A DNA stretch of 64,000 nt from Natrarchaeobaculum aegyptiacum (lineage in GTDB: Archaea; Halobacteriota; Halobacteria; Halobacteriales; Natrialbaceae), in contig NZ_CP019893.1 of the NCBI RefSeq assembly GCF_002156705.1, positions 1,426,001 through 1,490,000 of the forward strand, given 5' to 3'. The position numbers and the translations under genes were made by a program. Below are positions 33,843-42,575 of the stretch, one piece after another; position 1 is the stretch's first letter; each line of letters opens with the position of its first letter. The notes beneath the pieces were generated by a model, which saw only the letters and a program-made list of their open reading frames with translations, did no database searches and was not told the origin of the DNA.

Positions 33843-34685
33843 ATGCAACTGAAAGCGTTCGATGAGCTAGAGCTAGAGTACTTCACGACGGAGGTCGAGG
33901 ACCACATCGGCACCCTGCGTCTCGACCGACCACCGGCCAACGCCCACGACATCAACGTTCTGCTCGAACTCCAGCGAGCAGTAGAGGCCGTCCGCTTCGA
34001 CGAGGACGTCCGCGTCTGCCTGTTCGGTAGCTCCAACGACAGGTTCTTCTCGACCGGATTCGACATCAACGAGCTCAACGAGAAATCGGGCCGACAGGTC
34101 GGCTACGCGAGCCAGACCAGCAAGGAAGTCATCATGAAGATGCGCACCACCGACACCATCTTCATCGCGATGGTCAACGGCCACTGCATGGGTGGCGGGC
34201 TCGAGCTCGCACTCGCCTGTGACTTCCGCTACGTCGGCAACGACGACGACTACAACATCGGCATGCCGGAGATCTTCCTCGGCCTCATCGCCGGCGAGGC
34301 CGGTACCCAGCTGCTCCCGCGCTACATCGACCGCTCGGAGGCCCTGCGCCTGATGCTCACCGGCGACACCCTCACTCCCGAGGAAGCCACCGAGAAGGGC
34401 ATCTTCGACGAACTCCACGACCCCGACGAGGTCGAGGACGCCGCCCGCGAATTCGCCGCCGAAATCGCCGAGAAGCCCGCCGTCGCCGTCGGCAACAACA
34501 AGCTCGCCGTCAACGAGGGCCTCGAGATGCCGCTGTCGGACGCACTGGCTCACGAGCGCGAACTCCAGAACCGCCTGCTCGGCTCCGACGTCGCCAAGGA
34601 AGGCACCCAGGCGTTCATCAACGACAAAGAGCCGGACTTCATCGCCGTCGAGAAAGGCGAGAAAGAACCCGGCTACGACGAGTGA
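33843..34685 (+). CDS. Enoyl-CoA hydratase (crotonase family)
   Basis: A 280-residue crotonase, somewhat longer than usual. GHCMGGGLELALACDFR and NIGMPEIFLGLIAGEAG hold both catalytic glutamates, so it is expected to be a true hydratase (PaaF-like, 2,3-dehydroadipyl-CoA hydratase, is one option). The GLIAG in place of GxxPG after the second Glu is a slight variation. It has its own promoter 240 bases after the last paa gene. Confidence 0.9.
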   Translation: MQLKAFDELELEYFTTEVEDHIGTLRLDRPPANAHDINVLLELQRAVEAVRFDEDVRVCLFGSSNDRFFSTGFDINELNEKSGRQVGYASQTSKEVIMKMRTTDTIFIAMVNGHCMGGGLELALACDFRYVGNDDDYNIGMPEIFLGLIAGEAGTQLLPRYIDRSEALRLMLTGDTLTPEEATEKGIFDELHDPDEVEDAAREFAAEIAEKPAVAVGNNKLAVNEGLEMPLSDALAHERELQNRLLGSDVAKEGTQAFINDKEPDFIAVEKGEKEPGYDE

Positions 34686-34879
34686 TCGACGACCGCTGAG
34701 CCGTCGTCTCGAGCGCTCGACCAGCCGCGCAACTCGCGTCACGAGTCTGCCACCGAACTCCCTGCTCCGTCGTCGCGGGGACACCACAGTCGACACCCAC
34801 CACAGCCCATTTTTGCGATCGACCGGGACACGACGAGCAGTGCGTCCGTTCGATCGCCGCGCGTGAAAACCAGGTTGCG

Positions 34880-35941
34880 CTACGGCGTCAGCGACTCCGG
34901 TGACGGGTACTCCTCGACCGCTTGCCGGTACCGGATCGTCGATCCCTCGAGTCGCTCGACGACGCCCAGTTCGGCGAGACGCTCGAGGTGGGCGGCGGCC
35001 TCGCCCGCGCCGAACTTCGCGTGGAAGCCCTGCAGATCGCCGAAGAGGTCGCCGGCGACGGCCCACGGAGTGGTTCCGGGCTCGTCGCTGGCAGCCCCGC
35101 CCCCGCCCCCGCCGTCGCCCTCGCTACCGCTCGAGAGCGACTCGAACGCCGCGGCAGCCCGCTCGCGGTGGTGTGCTCTCACGTCTGCGATCTCGGGGGC
35201 GAGTTCGAGCGCCGTCCCGTGACCGGGCTGGCCGTGGGTGAACCCGTGTTCGTCGGCGACGGCCTCGAGGCGCTCGAGTGAGGTCAGGTAGTCACCGAGC
35301 GGGTCGTCGAGTCGGGTGTCGCTCCCGCCGACGTTCGGCGTGTACGTCGGCAAGAGGAGATCACCCAGGAAGAGGGTCTCGTGGGTCCGGAGCGCGAGGT
35401 GGCCGGCCGTGTGGCCGGGGGTAGACAGGAGTTCGACACCACCGACGGTATCGCCGTGGTCGTGGGTCTCGACGGGGAACGAGTCCGGCATCGACGTCGG
35501 CGTATCGGTCTGGGCGATCGCGTCACGGGTCGACTCGGGAACGCCCCACTGCTGGAGGGTGCGGTCGTCGCGGTCGACGCGCTCGGGGCGGCTCTCCGCG
35601 TAGTCGCCGACGAGCGGGGCGTCGACCTCGTGCATGTGGACGGTCGCCTCGGCCTCGCGGGCCAGCCGGGTAGCGAGCCCCGAGTGATCGACGTGCCAGT
35701 GGGTGACGACGACGTGGTCGACGTCGGTCACCGCCATCTCGACGGCCTCGAGTTCGTCGGTCAGGGTCTCGAAGGCTGGCGGCGACGGCGGACCGGGGTC
35801 GATCACGACGCCGTGGTCTGGCAGGACGTACGCGCTGTTGATCCCCTCGGGCGTCCCGTAGCCGACCGGGACGCGGACGAACTCGGCGTCGGGCTCACGC
35901 CCGTTCTCGCTCTCGCGCTCACTCTCGGTCATCGGGCGCAT
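34880..35941 (-). CDS. Metallo-beta-lactamase-fold hydrolase with C-terminal winged-helix-like domain
   Basis: A 353-residue protein. The metal site is clear: VVVTHWHVDHSGL (HxHxDH), STPGHTAGHLALR, FLGDLLL and a later HGQPGHG. After a Gly-rich linker of about residue 270, the last ~70 residues resemble a winged helix (HLERLAELGVVERLEGSTIRYR), as in LACTB2-like hydrolases. It probably cleaves a thioester or other ester formed in the pathway. It is the last gene of the leftward ubiD operon and overlaps the previous gene by about 14-23 bases, depending on whether ATG 35932 or 35941 is used. Confidence 0.88.
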   Translation of the reverse strand: MRPMTESERESENGREPDAEFVRVPVGYGTPEGINSAYVLPDHGVVIDPGPPSPPAFETLTDELEAVEMAVTDVDHVVVTHWHVDHSGLATRLAREAEATVHMHEVDAPLVGDYAESRPERVDRDDRTLQQWGVPESTRDAIAQTDTPTSMPDSFPVETHDHGDTVGGVELLSTPGHTAGHLALRTHETLFLGDLLLPTYTPNVGGSDTRLDDPLGDYLTSLERLEAVADEHGFTHGQPGHGTALELAPEIADVRAHHRERAAAAFESLSSGSEGDGGGGGGAASDEPGTTPWAVAGDLFGDLQGFHAKFGAGEAAAHLERLAELGVVERLEGSTIRYRQAVEEYPSPESLTP

Positions 35942-37355
35942 CGAGGGGCCGATCCGCCAAAAGATCGTCGAGTCCCAGTTCCTCCCACCGATCGGCGATC
36001 GACGAGAGGACGTTCTCCGAGAAGGAGGTCTCGAGGGTCACCCGCGGGGCGATGTACTCTTCGTCCCAGCGCGGGTCCCAGGTCGCGTTGATGTAGAGCC
36101 GGGAACCGGTGGTGCCGTCGCGGCGGTAGAACGGCGCCGTGGCCGCGGGCGCGTTCGGCTCGCTGAACGTCCAGTCGTTCGCCGGATGGGCTTTCACCCA
36201 CATGTCGTCGACCGCTCGAGCGAGATTGGTGGGATCGGCCTGCTCGTCGAGGACGAGCACCTTGTCGAAGAGGTCCGAGAACGAAAAGAGCATGTTCGCT
36301 AGCTGCCACTCGAACCCGGCGTAGAGGATCTCACTCGAGACGATACAGAGGCCGAGTCGGGCCTCGACGGGGAGGCGAATCCACTCGACGGGTGAGACCC
36401 CCCAGTAGTTGTTCGCCCGGCGTGAGAGCTGGGCGGCCTCGACGAGGCTCTGGAAGTGGACGTCGGCTGTGAGCGGTTTCTCGAGCGGCGTGAACGCGAC
36501 GACTGGCTCCGGCCGGGTCGCGATAGCGTCGACGTGGAGATCGACGAGTGCCACCTCCGAGGCGAGTTCCCAGGCCGCCCGTGGCGCGCCGGGGCCGGCG
36601 TCGACGGCGCTGAGCCAGCCGTCGATACAGACCTCCGCGTCGGCCGGAACGAGCCTCGAGTCGGCCCGTGCCACCGGCACGTCGGCGAGTTCGCCCGCCC
36701 GGTCGGGAACCGCTGGATCGATCCGGTCCTGGGTCCACCCCTGCAGGGCCGCCACGAGCGCACCGGCGGAGACGCCGAGGACGACGCTCGCCTCGACGTC
36801 GGTCAGCCGCTCGTCGGCGGGCCACTCGAGGACCGCCTCCGGAACCGCGAGCCGAAGCTTCGAGCTCCTGATGGCGTGGCCGCGGATCGGAGCCCACGTC
36901 GTCTCGCCGCCACAGTCGAGGACGAGCAGGCCGAGATCGACCAGCGGCGCGACGTCGCGGTCGAGCGGGAGCCCGAGCCGAGTGAGGTCGGCGTCGGGGA
37001 GTGCCGACAGGTCGGGCTCGTCGGTCAGGCGCTCCTCGAGCGGTGGGGCCTCCCGGCGGGTCGAAAGGTGCTCGAGGAGGTCGACGTACGAGCAATTTGC
37101 GCCGAGGTCGAGCGCGCGAGCGAGTCGATCCCACGGCCGCCGGTCGCGGTTCTCGAACTGGTCGAGGCTCGCGTACGCGCCGCTCGCGAGGCGTACCTTC
37201 CCGGCTGTGTTCTCGAACAGCGTCGCGGGACAGCTGTGACGGACGGCCTCGCTCGCGACGGTCGCAGCCGTCCCATCCCAGTGGACGTGTTGATCGATCG
37301 TGACGAGGTCGTCGGCCTCACGCAGGGCCGCGAGGTGGGACCTGAGCGAGGTCAT
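35919..37355 (-). CDS. UbiD-like protein without the catalytic motif (tandem paralogue)
   Basis: A 478-residue protein with the same N-terminal plan as the adjacent UbiD (LRSHLAALREADDLVTIDQ, then FENTAGKVRLASGAYASL and RPWDRLARALDL). Where active UbiD enzymes have E-G-P-F-G-E/D, this protein reads DAGPGAPRAAWEL, so both catalytic acids are missing, and the prFMN-contacting YRxM-like stretch is also unclear. It starts at ATG 37355, overlapping the ubiD stop by four bases. It may be a structural subunit of a hetero-oligomeric decarboxylase, in the way multi-subunit phenylphosphate carboxylase contains several UbiD-like chains. Confidence 0.78.
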   Translation of the reverse strand: MTSLRSHLAALREADDLVTIDQHVHWDGTAATVASEAVRHSCPATLFENTAGKVRLASGAYASLDQFENRDRRPWDRLARALDLGANCSYVDLLEHLSTRREAPPLEERLTDEPDLSALPDADLTRLGLPLDRDVAPLVDLGLLVLDCGGETTWAPIRGHAIRSSKLRLAVPEAVLEWPADERLTDVEASVVLGVSAGALVAALQGWTQDRIDPAVPDRAGELADVPVARADSRLVPADAEVCIDGWLSAVDAGPGAPRAAWELASEVALVDLHVDAIATRPEPVVAFTPLEKPLTADVHFQSLVEAAQLSRRANNYWGVSPVEWIRLPVEARLGLCIVSSEILYAGFEWQLANMLFSFSDLFDKVLVLDEQADPTNLARAVDDMWVKAHPANDWTFSEPNAPAATAPFYRRDGTTGSRLYINATWDPRWDEEYIAPRVTLETSFSENVLSSIADRWEELGLDDLLADRPLDAPDDRE

Positions 37356-38911
37356 CGGTCGACCTCCCCCGGATCGACGAACGGGAAGTGGTCCGGATCG
37401 ACCCCGGCATCCGTGAGGATCTGCTGGGCGCGGTAGGTGACCTCGACGTCGTCGTGGCGGCCCGTCGGTCCACCCTCGCGAAGATCGGCAAACCCTCGAG
37501 TCGCGCCACGGTCGTTCTCGCCAGCGTCGCCGTCTGCGTAACCGTCCCGGGTCGCGTCGATGTAGGCTTTCGCCGTCTTGGCCTTCGACGTTCCCGTCTG
37601 GACGTCGCCTTTCTCCGTGGGCGTCTGGTAGATGTTCAGCGGCACTTTCGGCATCGTCTCGACGCCGAACTGGTGGAAGTCGCTGTCGGGGTCGGCGTGC
37701 AGCGCCAGCGCCTCGAGCACCTCTCGCTGGGAGAGGGGGTTGACGTCTGCGTCGACGAAGATGAAGAAGTCGACGTGCAACATTCCCCAGGTCGTGAAGA
37801 TGAAGTTCGCGAGTTCGTGGAGGTAGCCGGGGTCGGTCGTCTCCGTCGAGATGACGTAGACGGTTCGCGGGGTTGACTTCCAGGGGACGCAGTACTCGAC
37901 GTCGAAGCCGGCCGCCCGGAGGCCGAGGGTGGCGTCGGGGCCGACGCAACCGATCTCCATCGAACTGGTGGAGTTCTCGGAGTAACCGACGCCGGTCCCC
38001 TCGACGCAGAAGGGGATGATCGGGTCTTGCTGGTGGGTGATCGCCGTCACGCGCAGCAGGGGCATCGAGCGCCGGGGACCGTGCATGTAGCCGAAGTAGT
38101 CACCGAACGGTCCCTCGTCGCGGCGTTCGTTCGGGACGATCTCACCCTCGATAATCAACTCGGCCGTCGCCGGCACCTGCAGGTCGCTGGTCTCGCACTC
38201 GACGAGTTCGATCGGTTCACCCTTCAGTCCGCCGGCAAACTCCGCCTCGTTGCGTCCCGTCGGGATCCACATCACGGACGTGTACTGGACGGCCGGTTCA
38301 GCGCCCACTGCGATAGCGACGGGCATCGGTTCGTCCCGGCGCTCGTACTTGTAGTAGTAGAGGTTCGGCGTCTGCTCGCCGGCAAGTAAGAGCACGCTCG
38401 CGGACTTGCTGTCGTGGATCATCGACCGGTGGTACGACCAGTCGGTCCACGCCGAGTCCGGATCCGGCGCGACGAGCGTGTGGAGGTTCGAGTAGCGCCC
38501 GCCGTCGCCCGCGTGGATGTACGGCCACGGAAACTCGAGTAAGTCCACGTCGTCCCCGGTTCTGACGACCTCCTTGCAGGGGGCCGCGGCGGCGTCGACG
38601 TGTTCCGGCTCCTCCGGATTCTCGAGGCGCTCGATGACGAGTTCGTAGAATTCGCGGTAGGAGAGCCCGCGAGGTAACTCGAGGCCGAGGGCGATCCGGT
38701 CCCACGGGCGAGACTGGCTTCCCCGGTAGGGATCGCCGATCAGCCGCGCCGACTCGACGTCCTCGAACAGGGGGACCGTTCCGTCGTCTTCGTTGGCCAT
38801 CATGGTGACCGCGCTGGCCTCCAGGTTCCAGGAGACGGGTTCGGAAACACGATGGAGGTCGCCATCGTTCTCGAGGGCGTGGACGTACTGGCGCAGGCTG
38901 TTGATCGTCAT
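37352..38911 (-). CDS. UbiD-family prFMN-dependent decarboxylase
   Basis: A 519-residue UbiD-type decarboxylase. The prFMN and catalytic residues are recognisable: SYHRSMIHD with the arginine (about residue 160) and RRDEGPFGDYFGYMHGP with the Glu and Asp of the E-R-E/D set (about residue 265), followed by VPWKSTPRTVYVISTETT. The family removes or adds CO2 on aromatic or alpha,beta-unsaturated acids in the cytoplasm; UbiX, which makes prFMN, is not in this window. It overlaps its neighbours by four bases on both sides, in the operon 39417 to 34880. The substrate is unknown; a hydroxybenzoate- or phthalate-type acid would suit the neighbourhood. Confidence 0.9.
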   Translation of the reverse strand: MTINSLRQYVHALENDGDLHRVSEPVSWNLEASAVTMMANEDDGTVPLFEDVESARLIGDPYRGSQSRPWDRIALGLELPRGLSYREFYELVIERLENPEEPEHVDAAAAPCKEVVRTGDDVDLLEFPWPYIHAGDGGRYSNLHTLVAPDPDSAWTDWSYHRSMIHDSKSASVLLLAGEQTPNLYYYKYERRDEPMPVAIAVGAEPAVQYTSVMWIPTGRNEAEFAGGLKGEPIELVECETSDLQVPATAELIIEGEIVPNERRDEGPFGDYFGYMHGPRRSMPLLRVTAITHQQDPIIPFCVEGTGVGYSENSTSSMEIGCVGPDATLGLRAAGFDVEYCVPWKSTPRTVYVISTETTDPGYLHELANFIFTTWGMLHVDFFIFVDADVNPLSQREVLEALALHADPDSDFHQFGVETMPKVPLNIYQTPTEKGDVQTGTSKAKTAKAYIDATRDGYADGDAGENDRGATRGFADLREGGPTGRHDDVEVTYRAQQILTDAGVDPDHFPFVDPGEVDR

Positions 38912-39417
38912 CGCTGGTCGTACAGCTCCTCGGCCAGTTCACTGCGTTCGTTCTGTACTTTGAGATCGATGTACTCACTGACGAGGTTCGGATGGGTCTC
39001 CGAGAGGTACTCGAGCATGATGGTCCGACTTGCCTCCGAGACGGAGGTGAACTCGCCGGTCTCGGTGAGGTACTTGAGCAGGGTCTTCACCTCCGCCGAG
39101 CGCGTGTTGATCACGGTCGATTCGTCCTCCAGATCGGCCATGATCGACTCGAGCAACTCCGCGTCGACCGTCTCGTCGCGTTCGGTCTCCAGAATGTCGA
39201 TGTACCACTCCTCCTCGATGTTCTCGTGGGGACCTTTTACGACAGTCAGCGTATCTGGATCGGACAGACCCGCTGGGGTTTTGTCGATCTTCGCCCGGAC
39301 GTTCGAGATCTCTTTGGTCTGTTCGTCACTGACCTGAAGTTCGATCTCCTTGCCCGCCGGATCCTCGGGCAAGTTGTTTTCGGAGGTGACGTATTTTCCC
39401 ACCATGCGCGTTGTCAT
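38908..39417 (-). CDS. Unknown haloarchaeal protein with a possible ribbon-helix-helix-like C-terminus
   Basis: A 169-residue protein I do not recognise. The N-terminal half is beta-like and charged (MVGKYVTSENNLPEDPAGKE, then EEWYIDILETERDE). The C-terminal half reads VINTRSAEVKTLLKYLTETG, then EFTSVSEASRTIMLEYLSE, which resembles the strand, helix, SxSEAxR turn, helix pattern of ribbon-helix-helix DNA-binding proteins. It is the first gene of the ubiD operon, overlapping ubiD by four bases, and ATG 39417 is preceded by a good GGGAGG. It may be an operon regulator or a partner of the UbiD pair. Confidence 0.7.
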   Translation of the reverse strand: MTTRMVGKYVTSENNLPEDPAGKEIELQVSDEQTKEISNVRAKIDKTPAGLSDPDTLTVVKGPHENIEEEWYIDILETERDETVDAELLESIMADLEDESTVINTRSAEVKTLLKYLTETGEFTSVSEASRTIMLEYLSETHPNLVSEYIDLKVQNERSELAEELYDQR

Positions 39418-40012
39418 CTCTTGAGCCTCCCAACAGATAAAAAACCCTAGTCTCACCGTGTCACGGGAGGCCCCCGTCGGCTGACCGCCCGACCCCGATT
39501 CGATCGACGAACGAGACGAACGAGTACGCCTTCGAGCGCAGGATTCAAGTTGCATTCGACGGGTCTGCGGTCGCGTTCGGCCGAACCCAAACCAGCCGGA
39601 CACGCCGCTCGAGTGAGCCCGTCAACGGCACCCGTCACGGGGGCAGCCCGCGACGCGATTCGGACGGCAGTCCGGCGAGCCAGCGACCGGAGAGCCGGAC
39701 GACGCCGTCGAGTCGGCCCGCCTCAGACGGCAGATGTTTTACGACGATCGTCGAAACCAGACAGTCGTGGCCCGGTTATCACGAGCGCCGTACTGACCCG
39801 TTCGCCCCCCAACATCTCGGGTACGTGAAACGAGAACGAATCCGCCAACTGCTTCGCACTCTGGGTGATTCGTGTGTCGAGGCTGGGTTCCACCCGGAAC
39901 GCTGACCATCACCGTCGATGCGAACGCAGTGCGCACTCGAGCCGAGGTCGCTTATGAAGGCCCCCGAAATACCGGACACCAAGTTATGGGAAACTAGAGC
40001 GACACTGGACGT
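39418..40012. other. 595-base divergent intergenic region, no supported gene
   Basis: Contains the leftward signals of the ubiD operon (a TTTTTTATC stretch at about 39436-39444 and GGGAGG just before ATG 39417) and the rightward TATA box of the GNAT gene at 39982-39988. The middle, about 39460-39960, is GC-rich with only Arg-rich spurious frames; I see nothing else in it. Confidence 0.5.
39982..39988 (+). promoter_or_regulatory. TATA box of the 40013 GNAT gene
   Basis: AGTTATG lies 25-31 bases upstream of ATG 40013, fitting a leaderless transcript. Confidence 0.45.
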
Positions 40013-40735
40013 ATGACCGATCGATCCTCCGACGACGAGCCACCCGGGGCAGGCGGGGACGACCCTGCCGCCGCTGGGAAGACCAGCCAGTGCCGTCCGG
40101 CGAGCACCGACGTGGACAGAGATTGGGGCACAGCCATGGGCACAGGCACGGACTCGAGCGTCGCCTGCACCTGGGACAACGGCTCCTGTGAGGGAACGCC
40201 GCTGTGTCCACCGCGTTGTCCCCGGTTCACCGACCGCGAGGGCCACCCGATGCTGGTCCGTCCGTCCGAGCCCGCCGACTTCGACGCACTCGTCGAGATG
40301 TACGAGGACCTCGACGGGCACAGCCGAGCGATGGGACTTCCGCCAGCGACCACGCCAAAACTCGAAGCCTGGCTCTCCCGCCTGTTGGATACCGGCTGGA
40401 ACCTCATCGCGCTGGACGGCGACCGGGTCGTCGGTCACGTGGCCGTCATCCCCGCGGAATCGGCCGATCCCGAGTTCGTCATCTTCGTCCACCAGGACTA
40501 CCAGAACCGTGGCGTGGGGTCGGAACTGGTCAAACAGCTGATCGCCCACGCCGGTGACCGCGCTCACGACGAACTCACGCTCTCGGTCTCGAGCGGGAAC
40601 CGACGGGCGATCACGGTCTACCAGAACGTGGGATTCGACGTCGTCGAACGGCAGGTCACGGAACTGGCGATGGCACTCGACCTGCAACAGCCGATCGTCG
40701 AGCAGGTTCAGCAGCCACCAGCGGCGCGGAACTGA
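40013..40735 (+). CDS. GNAT acetyltransferase with an N-terminal four-cysteine segment
   Basis: A 240-residue protein. Residues about 51-70 hold CTWDNGSCEGTPLCPPRC, a C-x6-C-x5-C-x3-C set that could bind a metal or cluster. The rest is a GNAT domain: MLVRPSEPADFDALVEMYED, the acetyl-CoA loop HQDYQNRGVGSELVKQLI and AITVYQNVGFDVVER. The first 50 residues are disordered and acidic. The acceptor is unknown. A TATA box supports this long start rather than the internal ATG before VRPSEP. Confidence 0.85.
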   Translation: MTDRSSDDEPPGAGGDDPAAAGKTSQCRPASTDVDRDWGTAMGTGTDSSVACTWDNGSCEGTPLCPPRCPRFTDREGHPMLVRPSEPADFDALVEMYEDLDGHSRAMGLPPATTPKLEAWLSRLLDTGWNLIALDGDRVVGHVAVIPAESADPEFVIFVHQDYQNRGVGSELVKQLIAHAGDRAHDELTLSVSSGNRRAITVYQNVGFDVVERQVTELAMALDLQQPIVEQVQQPPAARN

Positions 40736-40827
40736 CCGGCACTGGTAGCCGGTGGGTACTACGAGGAGAGACGAGTCGCTGTGGCGTCGAGTCGCCTGAG
40801 AACTGCGCCGGAAAACGATCGGTTTCG

Positions 40828-41226
40828 TTACTCTTCGGGGTCGTTGCCGGCGATCAGGACGGGACGGTCCGTCCCGAGGATCACGTCCTGGGTGACGCTG
40901 CCGAACAGCGCCTTCCCCGTCGGCGACCGCTTTCGCCCCGCCAGACAGATCAGGTCGACGTCGTTCTCGGCGGCGTGGGTCAGGATCTCTTCTCCCGGCT
41001 CGCCACTGCGCTCGTCGAGAGTCACGTCGTAGCCGGCCGCTTCGAGTCGTTCCTCGGCCCTGCGCGCGGTCTTGAGCTGGTTGACCGAGGCTCCCGAGGG
41101 ATTGTCCGAAAACACGTAGAGGGCGGTGACGCTGGCCCCGTCTGCGAGCGCGAGGTCCTCGAGCGTCTCGAGCTGTCTGTTCACGCGATCTTCCGCTTCG
41201 TCGATGGCCAGTAGGACGTTGGTCAT
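40828..41226 (-). CDS. Universal stress protein, UspA family
   Basis: A 132-residue single-domain Usp. It starts NVLLAIDEAEDRVNRQLE and ends with the ATP-binding pattern GRKRSPTGKALFGSVTQDVI (G-x2-G-x9-G-S/T like) and RPVLIAG. ATP-binding Usps buffer stress or act as nucleotide-responsive switches. A TATA-like AATATTTACC lies about 25-33 bases upstream. Convergent with the GNAT gene. Confidence 0.9.
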   Translation of the reverse strand: MTNVLLAIDEAEDRVNRQLETLEDLALADGASVTALYVFSDNPSGASVNQLKTARRAEERLEAAGYDVTLDERSGEPGEEILTHAAENDVDLICLAGRKRSPTGKALFGSVTQDVILGTDRPVLIAGNDPEE

Positions 41227-41326
41227 GGGTAACTAGAGGCACGAGACAGGTAAATATTCCGGGGGTAATTCCCCCGTCGTGATAGTTTTGACACCTCGTC
41301 GAACGCGCCGACCGCGCCGTCTGGAG

Positions 41327-42079
41327 TCAGTCCGATCCCTCGAGAAACCGGTTGACGCCGTCTTCGTGCTCGGGAGAGCCGTAAGCGAGCGTCTGGGCGA
41401 GCAGTTCGTGGTCGAGAGCCTCCTGCCACTGCCGGCCGAGATTCTGGTGGATCGTCCGCTTGGCGAGGCCGACCGTCGCCGACGGTCGCTTCGCGAGCGT
41501 CTCGAGCAGGTCGTCGACGCGCTCCTCGAGGTCCTCCTCGGGGACAGCCTCGTTGATCAGCCCGAGGTCGGCCGCCTCCTCGGCGTCGACGAACTCGGCC
41601 GTCAGCGCGAGCCGTTTCGTCTCCCGGAGCCCGATCAACTGGGGTAGCAGGAAGGTCCCGCCCGTATCGGGGACGAGCCCGACCCGGACGAACGCACAGC
41701 TAAACGACGCGGAGTCGACGGCGTAGGCGAAGTCGCTGATCGCCGTGATCGACAGCCCCGCGCCCACCGCGTCGCCGTTGACCTTCGCGACGATCGGCAC
41801 CTCGGTCAGCAGCGCCGCCTCGACCACTTCACCGAGAGTCTCACAGAGCCGATCGTAGGACTCCTTCGGCGTCTCCTCGCGGGCAGCCATCGCCTCGAGG
41901 TCGCCCCCCGCGCTGAACGCGTCGCCCTCGCCCGTGATGACGATGGCGTGGTACTCGTCGGGGCCGACCTCGAGAATGGCCGCCGCAAGCTCTCTCGCGA
42001 CGTCTTCGGTGACGGCGTTCATCGATTCGGGCCGGTCGAACGTGATCGTCCGGACTCCATCCTCGTCTGTAACGTCCAT
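41327..42079 (-). CDS. Crotonase-family isomerase, PaaG-like
   Basis: A 250-residue crotonase with GDAVGAGLSITAISDFAYAV and SCAFVRVGLVPDTGGTFLLP. The catalytic glutamates of hydratases are absent and the LVPDTGG Asp is present, as in PaaG (ring 1,2-epoxyphenylacetyl-CoA isomerase). It is a better length match to PaaG than the paralogue at 19454. The start at ATG 42079, with an AATTAGG box about 27 bases upstream, is favoured over an in-frame extension reaching 42178 that would run into the dispersed repeat. Confidence 0.87.
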   Translation of the reverse strand: MDVTDEDGVRTITFDRPESMNAVTEDVARELAAAILEVGPDEYHAIVITGEGDAFSAGGDLEAMAAREETPKESYDRLCETLGEVVEAALLTEVPIVAKVNGDAVGAGLSITAISDFAYAVDSASFSCAFVRVGLVPDTGGTFLLPQLIGLRETKRLALTAEFVDAEEAADLGLINEAVPEEDLEERVDDLLETLAKRPSATVGLAKRTIHQNLGRQWQEALDHELLAQTLAYGSPEHEDGVNRFLEGSD

Positions 42080-42170
42080 ACCCACACACCCCGGCTCGAG
42101 GGGCCTAATTGTTCCGAGTTCAGCGCTAGTCGTGTTCGGATATGCCTGTAGGGGCTCGTTCTTCCGGTAG

Positions 42171-42482
42171 AACACCACGAAAGCCCCCGGCCCGCTCGAC
42201 CATCCGCGGCTCGCTGCGCGCTCACTCTCGTTCGCGTGCTTACATCGCCGGGGACGGATCGAGAGGGCGGTCGGTGGAACCGACCGCTATGACGTGGCGG
42301 TGGAGCCGCCACGCACGCGTCGGCCCCTTTCATTCCCTCCCACGTAGCTTGACTGGCCAGCCACAGCGGGTGGGAATGAAAGGGGCTGCCGGTATCCGGG
42401 AAGACGGACGATGCAAGCACCGAGCAACGCGAGGCGCGCAGCGAGGCCCTCGACCGGATACCGGCAGGGGCTTTCGTGGTGT
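42171..42482. repeat. Dispersed ~310-base hairpin-rich repeat element, copy 2 (inverted)
   Basis: Bounded by AACACCACGAAAGCCCC and GGGGCTTTCGTGGTGT. Read on the minus strand, its sequence follows that of copy 1 at 8049-8369: terminal repeat, CTGCCGGTATCCGGTCGA, a GCTGCGCGC tract, CGGATACCGGCAGCCCC, CATTCCCACCCG. The centre differs (a GTGGCGG...CCGCCAC stem at about 42295-42313). It lies between the paaG-like and AOR-like genes, interrupting neither. Confidence 0.8.
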
Positions 42483-42575
42483 CCACAGTGCATGATAACA
42501 CGCCAGCGGATCGTTCGTGAATAGTGTCTAGGCACATCGCATTCCTTAACAGGTTCTGGAGCAAACCCTACTGCA

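Noticed and set aside
33873-35066. 397-codon minus-strand frame across the 33843 hydratase
   Set aside because: Antisense shadow of a crotonase with intact catalytic residues.
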